Source of the DNA: Prevotellaceae bacterium HUN156
GTDB taxonomy: Bacteria > Bacteroidota > Bacteroidia > Bacteroidales > Bacteroidaceae
Length of the DNA: 64,000 nt
Direction: 5' to 3'
Assembly: GCA_900119285.1 (NCBI GenBank)
Contig: FPIT01000009.1
Location: 124,001-188,000 of the forward strand
Shown: positions 26,317 through 36,454 of the stretch, in pieces
Position numbering within the stretch: position 1 is the stretch's first letter
Layout of the letters: every line of letters starts with the position of its first letter
Program-made: the position numbers and the translations under genes
Notes under the pieces: generated by a model
The model's database searches: none
What the model was told of the DNA's origin: nothing
Seen by the model: only the letters and a program-made list of their open reading frames with translations

Positions 26317-28008
26317 ATGAAACTGAAATATATTATTCCGTCATTCATGGCGGTCATCGCAATGCTTGTAGGATGCTCTGATGATTATGAGGCAGCCTAT
26401 CTGGACGGCCTTCGTGTGTCATCATCCTATTTGTCTCTGTCTCAAGATGGCAGCTCTACTCAGTTTACGGTAAAATCTAAAGACGCTTGGACAATTGAGA
26501 ATGCTCCAGACTGGTTGACTGTAACTCCTACCTCTGGTAATGCTGGTGAAACAGAAGTTACTATTTCTGCCGATGCAGTGCTCAGCGCTCGTACCACAAC
26601 GATTAAGGTGGTAAGTGGTAGCAATGTTCAGGAAGTAAATGTTGTGCAGGGTAAGACCGTTGCAGAGGAAGTTACCTGTCAGAAGGTTCTTGAAGGTCCT
26701 GATGGTAAGACTTTCCGCGTAAGAGCTTCTATCACTCAGATTGCGAATACCCACTATGGTAATATGTATATCTCTGATGGAACAGGTACAGTATATGTAT
26801 ATGGTACTAACGATAGAGATGGTAAGCCTTCAAATGATCCTATCTCAAGCTGGGGTCTTGAAGTTGGCGACATCGTTACTGTGGAAGGTCCAAAATCTAC
26901 CTATAACGGAACTGTTGAGTTGGTAAATGTCAACGTGGTTAAGGTTGAAAAATGGTTCGTAAAAGTAATTGACCCAGAAACCGCTCCTACTATTGCTAAG
27001 GAAGGTGGCATACAGAAGTTTAAGGTAGCCTTCAAGGGTAAGGGTGTTGTTCCTACTATCGCAGATGATTGCAACTGGATTCATTATAAAAACATTGAGA
27101 TTAAATCAGGTACAGCAACTGCTGTAGAGCCTAATCCCGCTGATACCGCATTTATATATTTCAATGTAGATGCTAATGAGGGTGTTACTCGTAAGGCTGG
27201 CGTAACTTTCTATTCAACTAATGGTAAGGCTGGTTCTTCTGTAACTTTGGAAATTGTCCAGAAGGGAATCTCTAATCCTCCTGCAGGTGACGGAACAGAA
27301 GCAAGTCCTTACAATGTAGTTGCTGCTCTCGATGCCGCTGTGGCAGGTGCAACGGATGTATATGTAAAGGGTATTGTCAGCAAAGCTCCTACTTCATTTA
27401 ATGCAAGCTATGGAAATCTGGGTTACTACATCTCTGTAGATGGCAAACAGGAAGATGAGTTGCAGGTATATCGTGGCTTCAGTTTTGGCGGTGCACACTT
27501 TACTGCTCAGGATGATATCAAAGTTGGTGACGTAGTCATCATCAAAGGTAACCTGAAGATGTACAATGGCGCTGCAGAGATTGATGCAAACAACCAGCTC
27601 GTAGTTCTCAATGGTCAGACCACTATGGATGGTATCAATGATCCCGGCTCTTATCGTAATCCGTTTGATGCCGCTGCTGCAGCCAACTATATCGATGGCG
27701 GTGGTAAGGATAACGTATTCGTAAAGGGTATTGTTTCTGAGCTTGTTAGTGGTGGCTTCTCTGCACAGTATGGTAATGGCTCCTTCTATATTTCCAATGA
27801 TGGTAAGAAGGCTGGTGATCCAACTAAGGACTTCGAGGCTTATCAGGTTAATTGGTTGGGCAACCAGAAGTGGGTAGAAGGTGACGATCAAATTGCTATT
27901 GGCGATGTTGTCGTTATCTATGGTCCACTTACAAAGTATAAGACTACTTATGAAACCGCTGGTAAAGGTGCAGCTTACATCTTCTCTCTGAACGGAAAGG
28001 TGAAGTAG
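26317..28008 (+). CDS. Lipoprotein with BACON and repeated OB-fold-like domains
   Basis: The 563-residue product has a lipobox LVGC (Cys at 20) followed by acidic SDDYE, consistent with surface export. A BACON domain occupies about 35-112 (WTIENAPDWLTVTPTSGNAG), then an OB-fold-like region (KTFRVRASITQI...GDIVTVEGPKSTYNG, 120-205), a second BACON-like unit (205-310), and two more OB-like repeats beginning PYNVVAALDAA and PFDAAAAANYI, each with DVYVKGIVS/NVFVKGIVS and GDVVIIKG/GDVVVIYG. It is translated with the Oar-like receptor and ends at a strong terminator. It probably binds an extracellular ligand; no enzymatic motif is visible. Confidence 0.8.
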   Translation: MKLKYIIPSFMAVIAMLVGCSDDYEAAYLDGLRVSSSYLSLSQDGSSTQFTVKSKDAWTIENAPDWLTVTPTSGNAGETEVTISADAVLSARTTTIKVVSGSNVQEVNVVQGKTVAEEVTCQKVLEGPDGKTFRVRASITQIANTHYGNMYISDGTGTVYVYGTNDRDGKPSNDPISSWGLEVGDIVTVEGPKSTYNGTVELVNVNVVKVEKWFVKVIDPETAPTIAKEGGIQKFKVAFKGKGVVPTIADDCNWIHYKNIEIKSGTATAVEPNPADTAFIYFNVDANEGVTRKAGVTFYSTNGKAGSSVTLEIVQKGISNPPAGDGTEASPYNVVAALDAAVAGATDVYVKGIVSKAPTSFNASYGNLGYYISVDGKQEDELQVYRGFSFGGAHFTAQDDIKVGDVVIIKGNLKMYNGAAEIDANNQLVVLNGQTTMDGINDPGSYRNPFDAAAAANYIDGGGKDNVFVKGIVSELVSGGFSAQYGNGSFYISNDGKKAGDPTKDFEAYQVNWLGNQKWVEGDDQIAIGDVVVIYGPLTKYKTTYETAGKGAAYIFSLNGKVK

Positions 28009-28026
28009 TACATAAAGTCAATATTA

Positions 28027-28072
28027 ATAATAAGGAGGGTGCTCGGTATTCCGGTCATCCTCCTTATTATAT
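28027..28072 (+). terminator. Terminator of the receptor-lipoprotein operon
   Basis: The 12-bp stem ATAATAAGGAGG / CCTCCTTATTAT lies 19 bp past the stop codon. The M16 protease promoter (TACCTTTG, about 28136-28143) follows. Confidence 0.8.
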
Positions 28073-28188
28073 TATGTATAATCTAAAAAATATTAATAAT
28101 AAGGACTTTTTGGTGTTTTGTGTGTAGTTTTTTCCTACCTTTGTAGGCTGGAAATCGTTTACAATCCAATAATATAACTATTTATCAG

Positions 28189-31026
28189 ATGAAACTAAAG
28201 AGAATGTTTGTGGCTGCATTGGTACTTGTATGCTCTGCAGTCATGGTGGCACAGGAAATGCAGATGCCGCCAATTCCCGTAGATCCTGAAGTAAGAATGG
28301 GTAAGCTGGATAATGGTCTTACCTATTACATTCGTCACAACGAATATCCCGAACATGTGGCAAACTTTTATATTGCCCAACGCGTGGGAGCGATTCAGGA
28401 GGATGAAAGCCAGCGTGGTCTCGCTCACTTCTTGGAGCATATGGCCTTCAATGGTTCCGAGCACTTCCCTTCAAAGCCCGAAGGTAAGAGTATTATTGAC
28501 TATACTCGTTCGCTGGGTGTAGAGTTTGGTTCTGACCTGAATGCTTATACAAGTATCGATCAGACCGTTTATCGTGTTTGCGACGTTCCTACAAAACGTG
28601 CTACTGCCCTTGACTCTTGTCTGCTTATCCTGAAAGACTGGTCAAACGGTTTGTTGCTGGAAGCCGATGAGATTGATAAAGAGCGTGACGTAGTACATAA
28701 TGAGTGGCGCTTAGGTGAAGGCCCTTCACAGCGAATGATAACTCGCTCGCTGCCTAAGATGTATCCTGGCTCAAAGTATGGTGTACGTATGCCTATCGGT
28801 CTGATGTCTGTTATTGACAGCTTCAAGCCTGCAACCCTACGTGCATACTATCACAAGTGGTATCGCCCCGATAATCAGGCTATCATTGTTGTTGGTGATG
28901 TCGATGTAGATCACATAGAGGCAAAGATTAAGGAACTGTTCGGTGGTATCAAGGTTGATGCAAATGCTCCTAAAGTAGTTGCTGAGGTTGTGCCTGACAA
29001 TAGCGAAGCTATTTATATCTTTGACAAGGATAAGGAGATGCAAATGAGCCAGGTTATGGTTATGATGAAGCATGATGCCGTTAGTGAGGAGGAGAAAGGT
29101 AATCTTGGTTATCTTGTTCAAAGTTACGTGGCTAGCACCATCGCTCGCATGATGAATATGCGCTTGGCTGAATTGACACAGGATGAGAATTGTCCCTTCT
29201 TCCAGGCACAGGCTGATGATGGACAGTATCTGTTGTCAAAGACAAAGGATTGCTTTGAGATGGTTGGTGTACCCAAGGAAGGTAAGGATATGGAGACGCT
29301 GCAAGTGCTGATGCGTGAAGCTCGTCGTGCTCTTGAATTTGGATTTACCGCTTCAGAGTATGCTCGTGCGCAGGCAGATTATCTGAGTGCTTTGGAAAAG
29401 CGTTACACCAATCGCGACAAACGTAAGAATGCAGAGTTTGGTGATCAGTATCGCGACCACTATCTTTCTAACGAACCTATTCCACCATTGGATGTGCTCT
29501 ATCAGCTGATGCAACAGCTGGCTCCTAATATCCCCGTAGCTGCTGTTAATCAGATGCTTCCAGAACTGATTTCTGTTTCAGACAGCAACCTTGTTGTAAT
29601 GGAATGGGCCCAGGAGAAGGAAGGTAAGGTTTATCCCACAGAACAGGATATGGCTGCTGCTGTAGCTGCTGCCCGTGCTGAGAAGATTGAGGCTTATGTT
29701 GACAATGTAAAGGACGAGCCATTGGTAGACGTTACTAAGATAAAGGCTGGTAAGATTGTCAAGGAGACTGAGAATAAAGTATTAGGCTATAAAGAACTGA
29801 AACTATCTAACGGAGCCACTGTTATTCTGAAGAAGACAGACTTTAAGGATGATGAGATTCAGATGCAGGCTTCTGCCAAGGGTGGTAAGTCTATGTATGG
29901 CGCTGCTGACTATGCTAACTTGAAAGTGTTTGATCAGGTTATTGGTTATAGCGGTATCGGAGCATTCTCAAGTAATGAACTGAGTAAGGCTCTTGCCGGT
30001 AAGGAGGTTAATGCAGATGCTGCATTGGGTAATACTCGTCAGTATGTTACTGCACACTCTACACCAAAGGATATCGAGACCATGATGCAGATGCAGTATC
30101 TGTATTTCACCGCTATCAACAAGGATGAGAAGCAGTATCAGAACCTGATGACTTCGTTGGAGATGGCATTGAAGAACAAGAACCTGAATCCAGAAGCAGT
30201 ACTCAGTGATACTTTGACTAATACACTCTATGGTCATAATCCTCGTTTTTCAGTTCTTCAGGTAGAAGATTTGAAGAATGTCAACTATGATCGTATTCTG
30301 GAGATTGCAAAAGATCGCTTCAAGAATGCAGGCCAGTTCACCTTTGTATTCGTTGGTAACTTTGATGAGCAGACTCTGCGTCCGCTGATTGAACAGTATG
30401 TTGCTTCGCTGCCTGCTACCAAGCAGAAACCAGAGGACTTTAAGGAAATCCTGACACTGGCAAAGGGTGACGTTGTTAATGAGTTCAAGGTGAAGACAGA
30501 ATCTCCTAAGGCCACTGCAGTTGAATACTGGTATGCTGATATGCCTTATACCCTTGATAATATCATAAAGATAGATGCAGTAGGCCAGATTCTTTCAATG
30601 ATTTATCTGAAGACCATACGTGAGGAAGAGAGTGCAGCTTACTCTTGCGGCGCTGCAGGCTACTTCAATCAGAGCAGTCATCAGGCTAAGGCTATGCTGC
30701 AAGCATACTGTCCTATGAATCCTGATAAACAGGAATTGGCTGTCCGCTTGATGCATGAAGGTATTGCCAAAATGCAGAAGCAGATTGATGCTGACCAGTT
30801 GAGCAAGGTTAAGGAGTATATGCTGAAGCAGTATGATGTAGATGCCAAGAAGAATGGCTATTGGGCAAATACAATTACTACCTTTAAGGATTACGGATTG
30901 GATGTTCATACCGACTACAAGAAGACCGTTGAGGCTCTGACAGTTGATAATGTACGTGACTTCCTTAATAAATTCTTGAAAGGCGCAAACCATGTAAAAG
31001 TTGTGATGTCGCCTGATATGGAGTAA
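28189..31026 (+). CDS. Exported M16-family zinc metalloprotease
   Basis: The 945-residue protein has a signal peptide (MKLKRMFVAALVLVCSAVMVAQ) and two pitrilysin-like halves. The inverted zinc motif HFLEH (GLAHFLEHMAFNG, about 81-93) and the distal Glu in VVHNEWRLGEG (about 165-175) form the active site. The C-terminal half (from about 540, LKLSNGATVILKKTDF) is the non-catalytic partner. It likely degrades peptides in the periplasm, like PqqL-type enzymes. It is monocistronic with its own -7 box and a terminator at 31053. Confidence 0.9.
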   Translation: MKLKRMFVAALVLVCSAVMVAQEMQMPPIPVDPEVRMGKLDNGLTYYIRHNEYPEHVANFYIAQRVGAIQEDESQRGLAHFLEHMAFNGSEHFPSKPEGKSIIDYTRSLGVEFGSDLNAYTSIDQTVYRVCDVPTKRATALDSCLLILKDWSNGLLLEADEIDKERDVVHNEWRLGEGPSQRMITRSLPKMYPGSKYGVRMPIGLMSVIDSFKPATLRAYYHKWYRPDNQAIIVVGDVDVDHIEAKIKELFGGIKVDANAPKVVAEVVPDNSEAIYIFDKDKEMQMSQVMVMMKHDAVSEEEKGNLGYLVQSYVASTIARMMNMRLAELTQDENCPFFQAQADDGQYLLSKTKDCFEMVGVPKEGKDMETLQVLMREARRALEFGFTASEYARAQADYLSALEKRYTNRDKRKNAEFGDQYRDHYLSNEPIPPLDVLYQLMQQLAPNIPVAAVNQMLPELISVSDSNLVVMEWAQEKEGKVYPTEQDMAAAVAAARAEKIEAYVDNVKDEPLVDVTKIKAGKIVKETENKVLGYKELKLSNGATVILKKTDFKDDEIQMQASAKGGKSMYGAADYANLKVFDQVIGYSGIGAFSSNELSKALAGKEVNADAALGNTRQYVTAHSTPKDIETMMQMQYLYFTAINKDEKQYQNLMTSLEMALKNKNLNPEAVLSDTLTNTLYGHNPRFSVLQVEDLKNVNYDRILEIAKDRFKNAGQFTFVFVGNFDEQTLRPLIEQYVASLPATKQKPEDFKEILTLAKGDVVNEFKVKTESPKATAVEYWYADMPYTLDNIIKIDAVGQILSMIYLKTIREEESAAYSCGAAGYFNQSSHQAKAMLQAYCPMNPDKQELAVRLMHEGIAKMQKQIDADQLSKVKEYMLKQYDVDAKKNGYWANTITTFKDYGLDVHTDYKKTVEALTVDNVRDFLNKFLKGANHVKVVMSPDME

Positions 31027-31052
31027 GAAATACTTGCATAATACGATATTTT

Positions 31053-31085
31053 AAACGGCGAATTTGTATAATTCGCCGTTTATTT
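31053..31085 (+). terminator. Terminator after the M16 protease
   Basis: The stem AAACGGCGAATT/AATTCGCCGTTT has a 5-nt loop and lies 27 bp past the stop. The metK promoter TACCTTTG (31087-31094) starts immediately after it. Confidence 0.8.
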
Positions 31086-31146
31086 GTACCTTTGCACCCG
31101 AAATAAGAAAGTTGTAAATAGTAAATTGTCAAACAGTTATTAGTAA

Positions 31147-32406
31147 ATGTCATATTTATTTTCATCAGAATCAGTATCTGAGGGCCATCCCGATAAAGTG
31201 GCCGATCAGATTAGTGACGCCATTCTGGATCAGTTCCTGGCATACGATGAACATGCCCGTGTGGCTTGTGAGTCGTTTGTAACTACCGGTCAGGTGGTGT
31301 TGATGGGCGAAGTACGCAGTGATGTGTATATCGACCTGCAAACAATTGCTCGTAATACAATTAAGAAGATTGGTTATACAAAGGCCGAATATCAGTTTGA
31401 TGGCGACTCTTGTGGTATCCTTACTGCTATTCACGAGCAGAGCGAAGATATTAATCGCGGTGTGGATAATGGTAATGAGGATGAACAAGGTGCCGGTGAC
31501 CAAGGAATGATGTTTGGTTATGCGACTAATGAGACAGAGAGTTTGATGCCAGTGTCACTTGACTTGGCACACCTCATTATGCGTACGTTGGCCGAGATTC
31601 GTAAAGAAGGTAAGGTCATGACCTATCTTCGTCCAGACTCAAAGAGCCAGGTTACAGTTCAGTATAGTGATGCTGGTATTCCTGAGCGCATTGATACCAT
31701 CGTGGTTTCTACACAACATGATGAATTCGATAGCGATGATGAGCGTATGTTGAGTAAGATTCGTGAGGATGTTATCAATATCTTGATACCGCGTGTGAAG
31801 GCGAAGATTAACTCAGAAAAAGTGTTGTCGTTATTCGGTAACGATATTAAATATTTTGTAAATCCAACCGGCAAGTTCGTGATTGGTGGTCCTCATGGTG
31901 ATACAGGTCTTACAGGTCGTAAGATTATCGTTGATACTTATGGCGGTAAGGGAGCTCATGGTGGTGGCGCTTTCTCTGGTAAGGATTCCTCAAAGGTAGA
32001 CCGCAGTGCTGCTTATGCTGCTCGTCATATTGCAAAGAATATGGTTGCTGCCGGTGTCGCTGACGAGATGCTCGTACAGATTAGTTATGCTATCGGTGTG
32101 GCTAAACCAATGAATATCTATGTTAACACCTATGGTCGTTCACATGTAGAGATGAGCGACGGTGAGATTGCTAAGAAGATAGAAAAACTATTTGATTTAC
32201 GTCCGAAAGCTATCGAACGTACTCTGAAACTGCGTCAGCCGATGTATCTGGAGACTGCAGCTTACGGACATATGGGACGACAGTCTGAAGTAGTAAAGAA
32301 AACCTTTACCAGTCGCTATCATGAAACAAAGACTATAGATGTCGAATTGTTTACATGGGAAAAATTGGATAGGGTAGAGGATATTAAACGAGCTTTTGCC
32401 TTGTAA
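31147..32406 (+). CDS. metK: S-adenosylmethionine synthase
   Basis: Makes S-adenosylmethionine from methionine and ATP. The 419 residues show the family signatures: [21 protein letters not shown] (about 8-28) with the His-Pro-Asp loop, [10 protein letters not shown] near 118-127, [13 protein letters not shown] near 245 and [16 protein letters not shown] near 272. Promoter TACCTTTG is at 31087-31094, giving a leader of about 50 nt without an evident SAM riboswitch. The DUF4271 gene follows within 10 bp, so read-through into the following genes is likely. Confidence 0.96.
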   Translation: MSYLFSSESVSEGHPDKVADQISDAILDQFLAYDEHARVACESFVTTGQVVLMGEVRSDVYIDLQTIARNTIKKIGYTKAEYQFDGDSCGILTAIHEQSEDINRGVDNGNEDEQGAGDQGMMFGYATNETESLMPVSLDLAHLIMRTLAEIRKEGKVMTYLRPDSKSQVTVQYSDAGIPERIDTIVVSTQHDEFDSDDERMLSKIREDVINILIPRVKAKINSEKVLSLFGNDIKYFVNPTGKFVIGGPHGDTGLTGRKIIVDTYGGKGAHGGGAFSGKDSSKVDRSAAYAARHIAKNMVAAGVADEMLVQISYAIGVAKPMNIYVNTYGRSHVEMSDGEIAKKIEKLFDLRPKAIERTLKLRQPMYLETAAYGHMGRQSEVVKKTFTSRYHETKTIDVELFTWEKLDRVEDIKRAFAL

Positions 32407-32412
32407 ACCTTG

Positions 32413-33243
32413 GTGCAGCAAGACAGCATATTAGTTCTAAATACAATGAGGGATGATGTGGAAATCGTCATCCCTCAGTACTATCGTGAGGGGTTCTTCT
32501 CGAAAGATTCTCTTCTTCATCCGGAATTGCAGGGAGGACAATACGGCGTAATGGGTGATCCTGTGCCTTATAGCGTTCGCGCTGATGACATCCTTACTGT
32601 GTTGATGCTGTCTTGTCTTGTCATGGTTGTTATTGCCTATTCTCATGTGCGTGGTTTTTTCTCTCGCCATGCTAAGAATTTCTTCTATCTACCTCATGAA
32701 GGAACGACAGAGGTGACAGAAACAGCTACCGAGGTACGTTTTCAGGTGTTTATTGTGTTCCTGACAAGTTTGCTATTTGCCATGCTTTACTATTTCTATA
32801 CGTTGCGCACGGTCGGTGAAACTTTCGTCTTGTCATCGCAATATTATCTGATACTTATCTTCCTAGGTATTTTCCTTGTCTATTACTTGTTGAGGGTAGG
32901 TGCATATTCTCTGGTTAATAAAGTGTTCTTTGGGGGTAAAAAGAACCGACAATGGGCGAAGTCTCTTTTGTTCCTGACTGCAGTGGAGGGCTTGTTGACA
33001 ATACCAGCGGTTGTGATGGGACCATATTTCGATTTGCCCGTCAAAACCATAGCCTTATATGTCGTATTTGTGCTTATTTTCGTTAAATTACTAACGTTTT
33101 ATAAGTGCTTTATTATCTTTTTTCGACAAAATGTCGTTAGTCTGCAAATTATTTTGTACCTTTGTGCCCTCGAAATAGTGCCGTTGCTTGCTCTGTGGGG
33201 AGTGCTTGGCATGACTGCGAATAGTTTGAAAATTAATTTTTAG
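32413..33243 (+). CDS. DUF4271-type integral membrane protein
   Basis: Inner-membrane protein of about 276 residues with six or seven hydrophobic segments after a soluble N-terminal stretch. The family (DUF4271) is typical of Bacteroidetes and often sits next to hemD, rnpA and yidD, as here. The start is uncertain: GTG at 32413 lies 6 bp after metK, TTG at 32410 is also possible, and the first ATG is at 32446. Function unknown. The 7-bp gap to hemD and the absence of a terminator suggest one transcript from metK or DUF4271 to yidD. Confidence 0.75.
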   Translation: MQQDSILVLNTMRDDVEIVIPQYYREGFFSKDSLLHPELQGGQYGVMGDPVPYSVRADDILTVLMLSCLVMVVIAYSHVRGFFSRHAKNFFYLPHEGTTEVTETATEVRFQVFIVFLTSLLFAMLYYFYTLRTVGETFVLSSQYYLILIFLGIFLVYYLLRVGAYSLVNKVFFGGKKNRQWAKSLLFLTAVEGLLTIPAVVMGPYFDLPVKTIALYVVFVLIFVKLLTFYKCFIIFFRQNVVSLQIILYLCALEIVPLLALWGVLGMTANSLKINF

Positions 33244-33250
33244 AACATCA

Positions 33251-34000
33251 ATGATAAAAAAGATTCTGGTTTCACAGCCCAAGCCGTCAAGCGAGAAATC
33301 GCCCTACTATGATATTGCATCAAGGTTTGACGTAGAGCTTGTGTTCCGCCCGTTTATCAAGGTTGAAGGCATCTCGGCCAAGGATTTTCGTGCTCAGAAA
33401 GTGAATATTCTGGACTTTACTGCCATTGTTTTCACTTCTCGTCATGCTATCGACCATTTCTTCACGCTGGCTAAGGAACTGCGTGTTGCTATACCCGAGG
33501 ATATGAAGTATTTCTGTGTGACGGAGACAATCTCTTTGTACATTCAGAAGTATGTGCAGTACCGTAAGCGTAAGGTATTCTTTGGAACAACAGGTAAAAT
33601 TGACGATTTGCTCCCCACAATGGTGAAGCATAAGACCGAAAAATATCTTGTTCCTATGAGTGATGTGCATAACGATAGCGTTACGAACCTGCTTGATTCA
33701 AAGAAACTGAACCATCAGGAGTGCGTGATGTATCGTACCGTAAGCAATGACTTTACTCCAGAAGAAGTGAAGTCTTTCGATTACGACATGCTGATTTTCT
33801 TCAGTCCTGCAGGAATCGAGTCGCTGACTAAGAACTTCCCTAATTTCAAACAGGACAAGATTGCAATTGCTACCTTTGGTCCAGCAACTGCAAAGGCTGC
33901 TAAAGATGCAGGCTTGCGTCTTGACTTAGAAGCTCCTTCAGAGAAATATCCTTCGATGACGGGTGCTTTGCAGCATTTCCTGTTGGAAAAGGAAAATTAA
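33251..34000 (+). CDS. hemD: Uroporphyrinogen-III synthase family protein
   Basis: The 249-residue protein shows the two-lobed HemD layout: N-terminal KKILVSQPKPS and FTSRHAIDHFF (about 55-66), and C-terminal DMLIFFSPAGIESLTKNFP (near 178) with IATFGPATAKAAKDAGL (near 205). It would cyclise hydroxymethylbilane to uroporphyrinogen III in haem/corrinoid synthesis. No other haem gene is in the window; in Bacteroidetes this gene commonly sits in the DUF4271-hemD-rnpA-yidD cluster, so the context is normal. Sequence divergence within HemD is high, so activity is likely but not proven. Confidence 0.82.
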   Translation: MIKKILVSQPKPSSEKSPYYDIASRFDVELVFRPFIKVEGISAKDFRAQKVNILDFTAIVFTSRHAIDHFFTLAKELRVAIPEDMKYFCVTETISLYIQKYVQYRKRKVFFGTTGKIDDLLPTMVKHKTEKYLVPMSDVHNDSVTNLLDSKKLNHQECVMYRTVSNDFTPEEVKSFDYDMLIFFSPAGIESLTKNFPNFKQDKIAIATFGPATAKAAKDAGLRLDLEAPSEKYPSMTGALQHFLLEKEN

Positions 34001-34019
34001 TCCTTATATATATAATAAG

Positions 34020-34427
34020 GTGGACGGATTGGAGCGCACGGTTCATCGTCTAACGTTTCCTAAACGGGAACGTATGGTCAGCCAACGACAAATCGACGAA
34101 CTTTTTGGCGGAGGACATAGTAGTTCGCTAGCCGCTTATCCGTTACGTGCCGTATTTCTGAAGAAAGAGCGTCAGCAAGGCGATTCACCAGTGCAGTTGC
34201 TTATTAGCGTTCCAAAGAAACGCTTTCATCATGCGGTAGATCGCAATCGTGTCAAGCGACAGATACGTGAAGGTTGGCGTTCTCATCAACAGGTATTAAG
34301 AGAGGCTCTGCCTTCAGATCAGCAACTACTCGTCGCTCTTGTTTGGCTTTCAGATCAACATCTGCTGACGAACGAAGTTGAAAATCGTGTTGTAAGTCTT
34401 ATACAGCGTATCAGTGAAAAGCTATGA
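34020..34427 (+). CDS. rnpA: Ribonuclease P protein component
   Basis: Protein subunit of RNase P, which assists 5'-end processing of precursor tRNAs. About 135 residues; the signature [21 protein letters not shown] (about 78-98) carries the RNR/K-R motif. The first in-frame ATG upstream overlaps hemD and adds a non-conserved stretch; GTG at 34020 or TTG at 34029 ([16 protein letters not shown]) fits the family N-terminus better, so a non-ATG start is chosen. It overlaps yidD by 4 bp (ATGA), showing translational coupling. Confidence 0.88.
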   Translation: MDGLERTVHRLTFPKRERMVSQRQIDELFGGGHSSSLAAYPLRAVFLKKERQQGDSPVQLLISVPKKRFHHAVDRNRVKRQIREGWRSHQQVLREALPSDQQLLVALVWLSDQHLLTNEVENRVVSLIQRISEKL

Positions 34428-34666
34428 AAACGCTGTGGAAATATATTTTGCGCTTGATGGTGTGGCTATTGGTAATGCCTATCAGGTTTTATCAAACAGC
34501 CATTTCGCCCTATACGCCACCATCTTGTCGTTTTACTCCCACTTGTAGCGAATATGCCCGACAGGCTATAATAAAACATGGGCCATTTAAGGGGCTTTGG
34601 CTTGCTGTTAAGCGAATCCTTCGCTGCCATCCATGGGGAGGCTCTGGTTATGACCCTGTGCCCTAA
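34424..34666 (+). CDS. yidD: Membrane protein insertion efficiency factor YidD
   Basis: The 80-residue protein has an N-terminal amphipathic/hydrophobic helix ([20 protein letters not shown]) and the family core [15 protein letters not shown] with three cysteines, followed by [17 protein letters not shown]. It assists YidC/Sec-dependent membrane protein insertion at the inner membrane. It overlaps rnpA by 4 bp, the usual rnpA-yidD arrangement, although no yidC or rpmH is nearby here. Confidence 0.93.
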   Translation: MKTLWKYILRLMVWLLVMPIRFYQTAISPYTPPSCRFTPTCSEYARQAIIKHGPFKGLWLAVKRILRCHPWGGSGYDPVP

Positions 34667-34728
34667 TTTAGAACCTCATAGATTCTCTTGGGTCCTCAAA
34701 TAAAAATGAAGAATAAATAGAATAACAT

Positions 34729-36027
34729 ATGAAGAAGAACTTTGTTGAAGAGTTGAAATGGCGCGGAATGCTGGCACAGATGATGCCTGGTACCGAAGAA
34801 TTGCTCCAGAAAGAAATGGTTACTGCCTATCTGGGTACTGACCCTACGGCAGATTCTCTGCATATTGGTCACCTCTGTGGTATTATGATGTTGCGTCACT
34901 TACAGCGTTGTGGCCACCGTCCTGTAATCTTGGTAGGAGGTGCAACGGGGATGATTGGTGACCCATCAGGAAAAAGTCAGGAGCGTAACTTGCTTAATGA
35001 TGAGACCCTGCGACATAATCAGGAGTGCATTAAAGCACAGGTGGCTAAGTTCCTCGACTTCGAGTCTAAGGAGGAGAATGCCGCTATCATGGTTAATAAC
35101 TATGATTGGATGAAGAACTTTACCTTCCTTGACTTTGCTCGTGAGGTAGGTAAGCATATCACTGTCAATTATATGATGGCAAAGGAGAGCGTGCAGCAGC
35201 GTTTGAATGGTACTGCCCGTGATGGTCTCTCTTTCACAGAGTTTACCTATCAGCTTCTTCAGGGTTACGACTTCCTCTACCTCTACCAGCACTATGGTGT
35301 TAAACTGCAGTTAGGCGGTAACGACCAGTGGGGCAATATGACTACTGGTACGGAGCTGATTCGTCGAACATTGGGTAACGAGGTAGAGACTTTTGCTTTG
35401 ACTTGTCCGCTCATCACTAAGAGTGATGGTAAGAAGTTTGGTAAGACAGAGTCAGGTAATATTTGGCTCGATCCCAAGCGCACAACACCATATAAGTTCT
35501 ATCAGTTCTGGCTGAATGTCTCTGATGATGATGCAGAGCGTTATATTAAGATCTTCACTTCATTGGAGAAGGAGGTTATTGATGCCCTCGTAGAGGAGCA
35601 TAAGCAAGATCCTGGTCGTCGCGTACTTCAGAAGCGTCTGGCTGAGGAAGTTACAGTGATGGTACATTCACAGGAAGCCCTCGATGCTGCTATTGAAGCT
35701 AGCAATCTGCTCTTCGGTAAATCAACGAAAGAGGGATTGGAGAAACTTGACGAACAGACCTTCCTTGATGTGTTTGATGGCGTTCCTCAGTTTGAAATTA
35801 GTAAAGATCAGTTAGGACAACCTGCTATCGAAATGTTTACTACCGTTGCTCCCGTATTCCCATCTAAGGGTGAGATGCGCAAGATGGTACAAGGTGGTGG
35901 AGTTTCGCTGAATAAGGAGAAACTGACAGATCAGAATCGTCCTGTAACTGCTGAGGACCTGATTGATGGTAAGTATCTGCTGGCACAGAAAGGCAAGAAG
36001 AATTATTATCTACTTATCGTAAAGTAA
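34729..36027 (+). CDS. tyrS: Tyrosyl-tRNA synthetase
   Basis: Charges tRNA-Tyr. The 432-residue protein has the class I HIGH motif HIGHLCG at about 45-51, the tyrosine-pocket [12 protein letters not shown] near 175, [10 protein letters not shown] near 193, and a KMSKS-equivalent KKFGKTESG near 236. A C-terminal S4-like RNA-binding domain ([17 protein letters not shown]) lies near 384-400. The 62-bp gap from yidD has no visible terminator or strong promoter, so it may be the last gene of the metK-proximal cluster. Confidence 0.96.
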   Translation: MKKNFVEELKWRGMLAQMMPGTEELLQKEMVTAYLGTDPTADSLHIGHLCGIMMLRHLQRCGHRPVILVGGATGMIGDPSGKSQERNLLNDETLRHNQECIKAQVAKFLDFESKEENAAIMVNNYDWMKNFTFLDFAREVGKHITVNYMMAKESVQQRLNGTARDGLSFTEFTYQLLQGYDFLYLYQHYGVKLQLGGNDQWGNMTTGTELIRRTLGNEVETFALTCPLITKSDGKKFGKTESGNIWLDPKRTTPYKFYQFWLNVSDDDAERYIKIFTSLEKEVIDALVEEHKQDPGRRVLQKRLAEEVTVMVHSQEALDAAIEASNLLFGKSTKEGLEKLDEQTFLDVFDGVPQFEISKDQLGQPAIEMFTTVAPVFPSKGEMRKMVQGGGVSLNKEKLTDQNRPVTAEDLIDGKYLLAQKGKKNYYLLIVK

Positions 36028-36107
36028 AAAGTTGAAGTGAAAAGTGTTTGAAATATTTGGCAGTGTGCTAATTATTTCTTACCTTTGCACCCGCTTACAG
36101 CAAACGG

Positions 36108-36178
36108 TGTCCAATGGTGTAATGGTAGCACAACAGGTTTTGGTTCTGTTTGTGGTGGTTCGAATCCGCCTTGGACAA
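36108..36178 (+). tRNA. tRNA-Gln (TTG)
   Basis: The 71-nt cloverleaf has acceptor stem TGTCCAA/TTGGACA, a D arm with GGTAG, an anticodon loop containing TTG (decodes CAA), and T arm GGTGG-TTCGAAT-CCGCC; CCA is not encoded. A -7 box TACCTTTG (36080-36087) lies about 20 bp upstream, and a terminator starts immediately after. Confidence 0.93.
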
Positions 36179-36179
36179 C

Positions 36180-36223
36180 GAAAAAGATTCCAAGTGTCAA
36201 TAAGACATTTGGAATCTTTTTCG
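36180..36223 (+). terminator. Terminator of tRNA-Gln
   Basis: An 18-bp stem (36181-36198 with 36204-36221) with one G-U pair begins directly after the tRNA and ends in a T run. Confidence 0.85.
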
Positions 36224-36248
36224 TTGTGAAAATCCCAAATTCTTGGTA

Positions 36249-36376
36249 TTGCATGATTCAAGAAAACTCAGTACCTTTGCAAACGAACACTTTAGCCACA
36301 TAATATATTTAAATCATAAAAAGTATTTGTTTAGTTTAGTAAAAAGGGCTTGCCGCGAGGTAAGCCCTTTTTGTTT
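36249..36376 (+). ncRNA. Candidate small RNA (promoter to terminator, no ORF)
   Basis: TTG (36249-36251), 20 bp, TACCTTTG (36272-36279) form a consensus promoter. A strong hairpin AAAAAGGGCTT/AAGCCCTTTTT (36341-36372) with a T tract follows. Transcription from about 36286 would give an unencumbered RNA of about 90 nt with an A/U-rich single-stranded 5' part. The hairpin could also serve the convergent HU gene, but the promoter has no other downstream gene. Family unknown. Confidence 0.55.
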
Positions 36377-36454
36377 TATATCGTTTTGGGATAATAAAAA
36401 AAAAGAAGGAATTCCCTTTGTGGAAACTCCCTCCTTGATTTTTGTTTACAAAAC

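Noticed and set aside
31095..31146. SAM riboswitch upstream of metK
   Set aside because: The leader is only about 50 nt and has no SAM-aptamer blocks.
36085..36303. 72-codon reading frame over the tRNA-Gln region
   Set aside because: It runs through a well-formed tRNA and its terminator, so it is a chance ORF.
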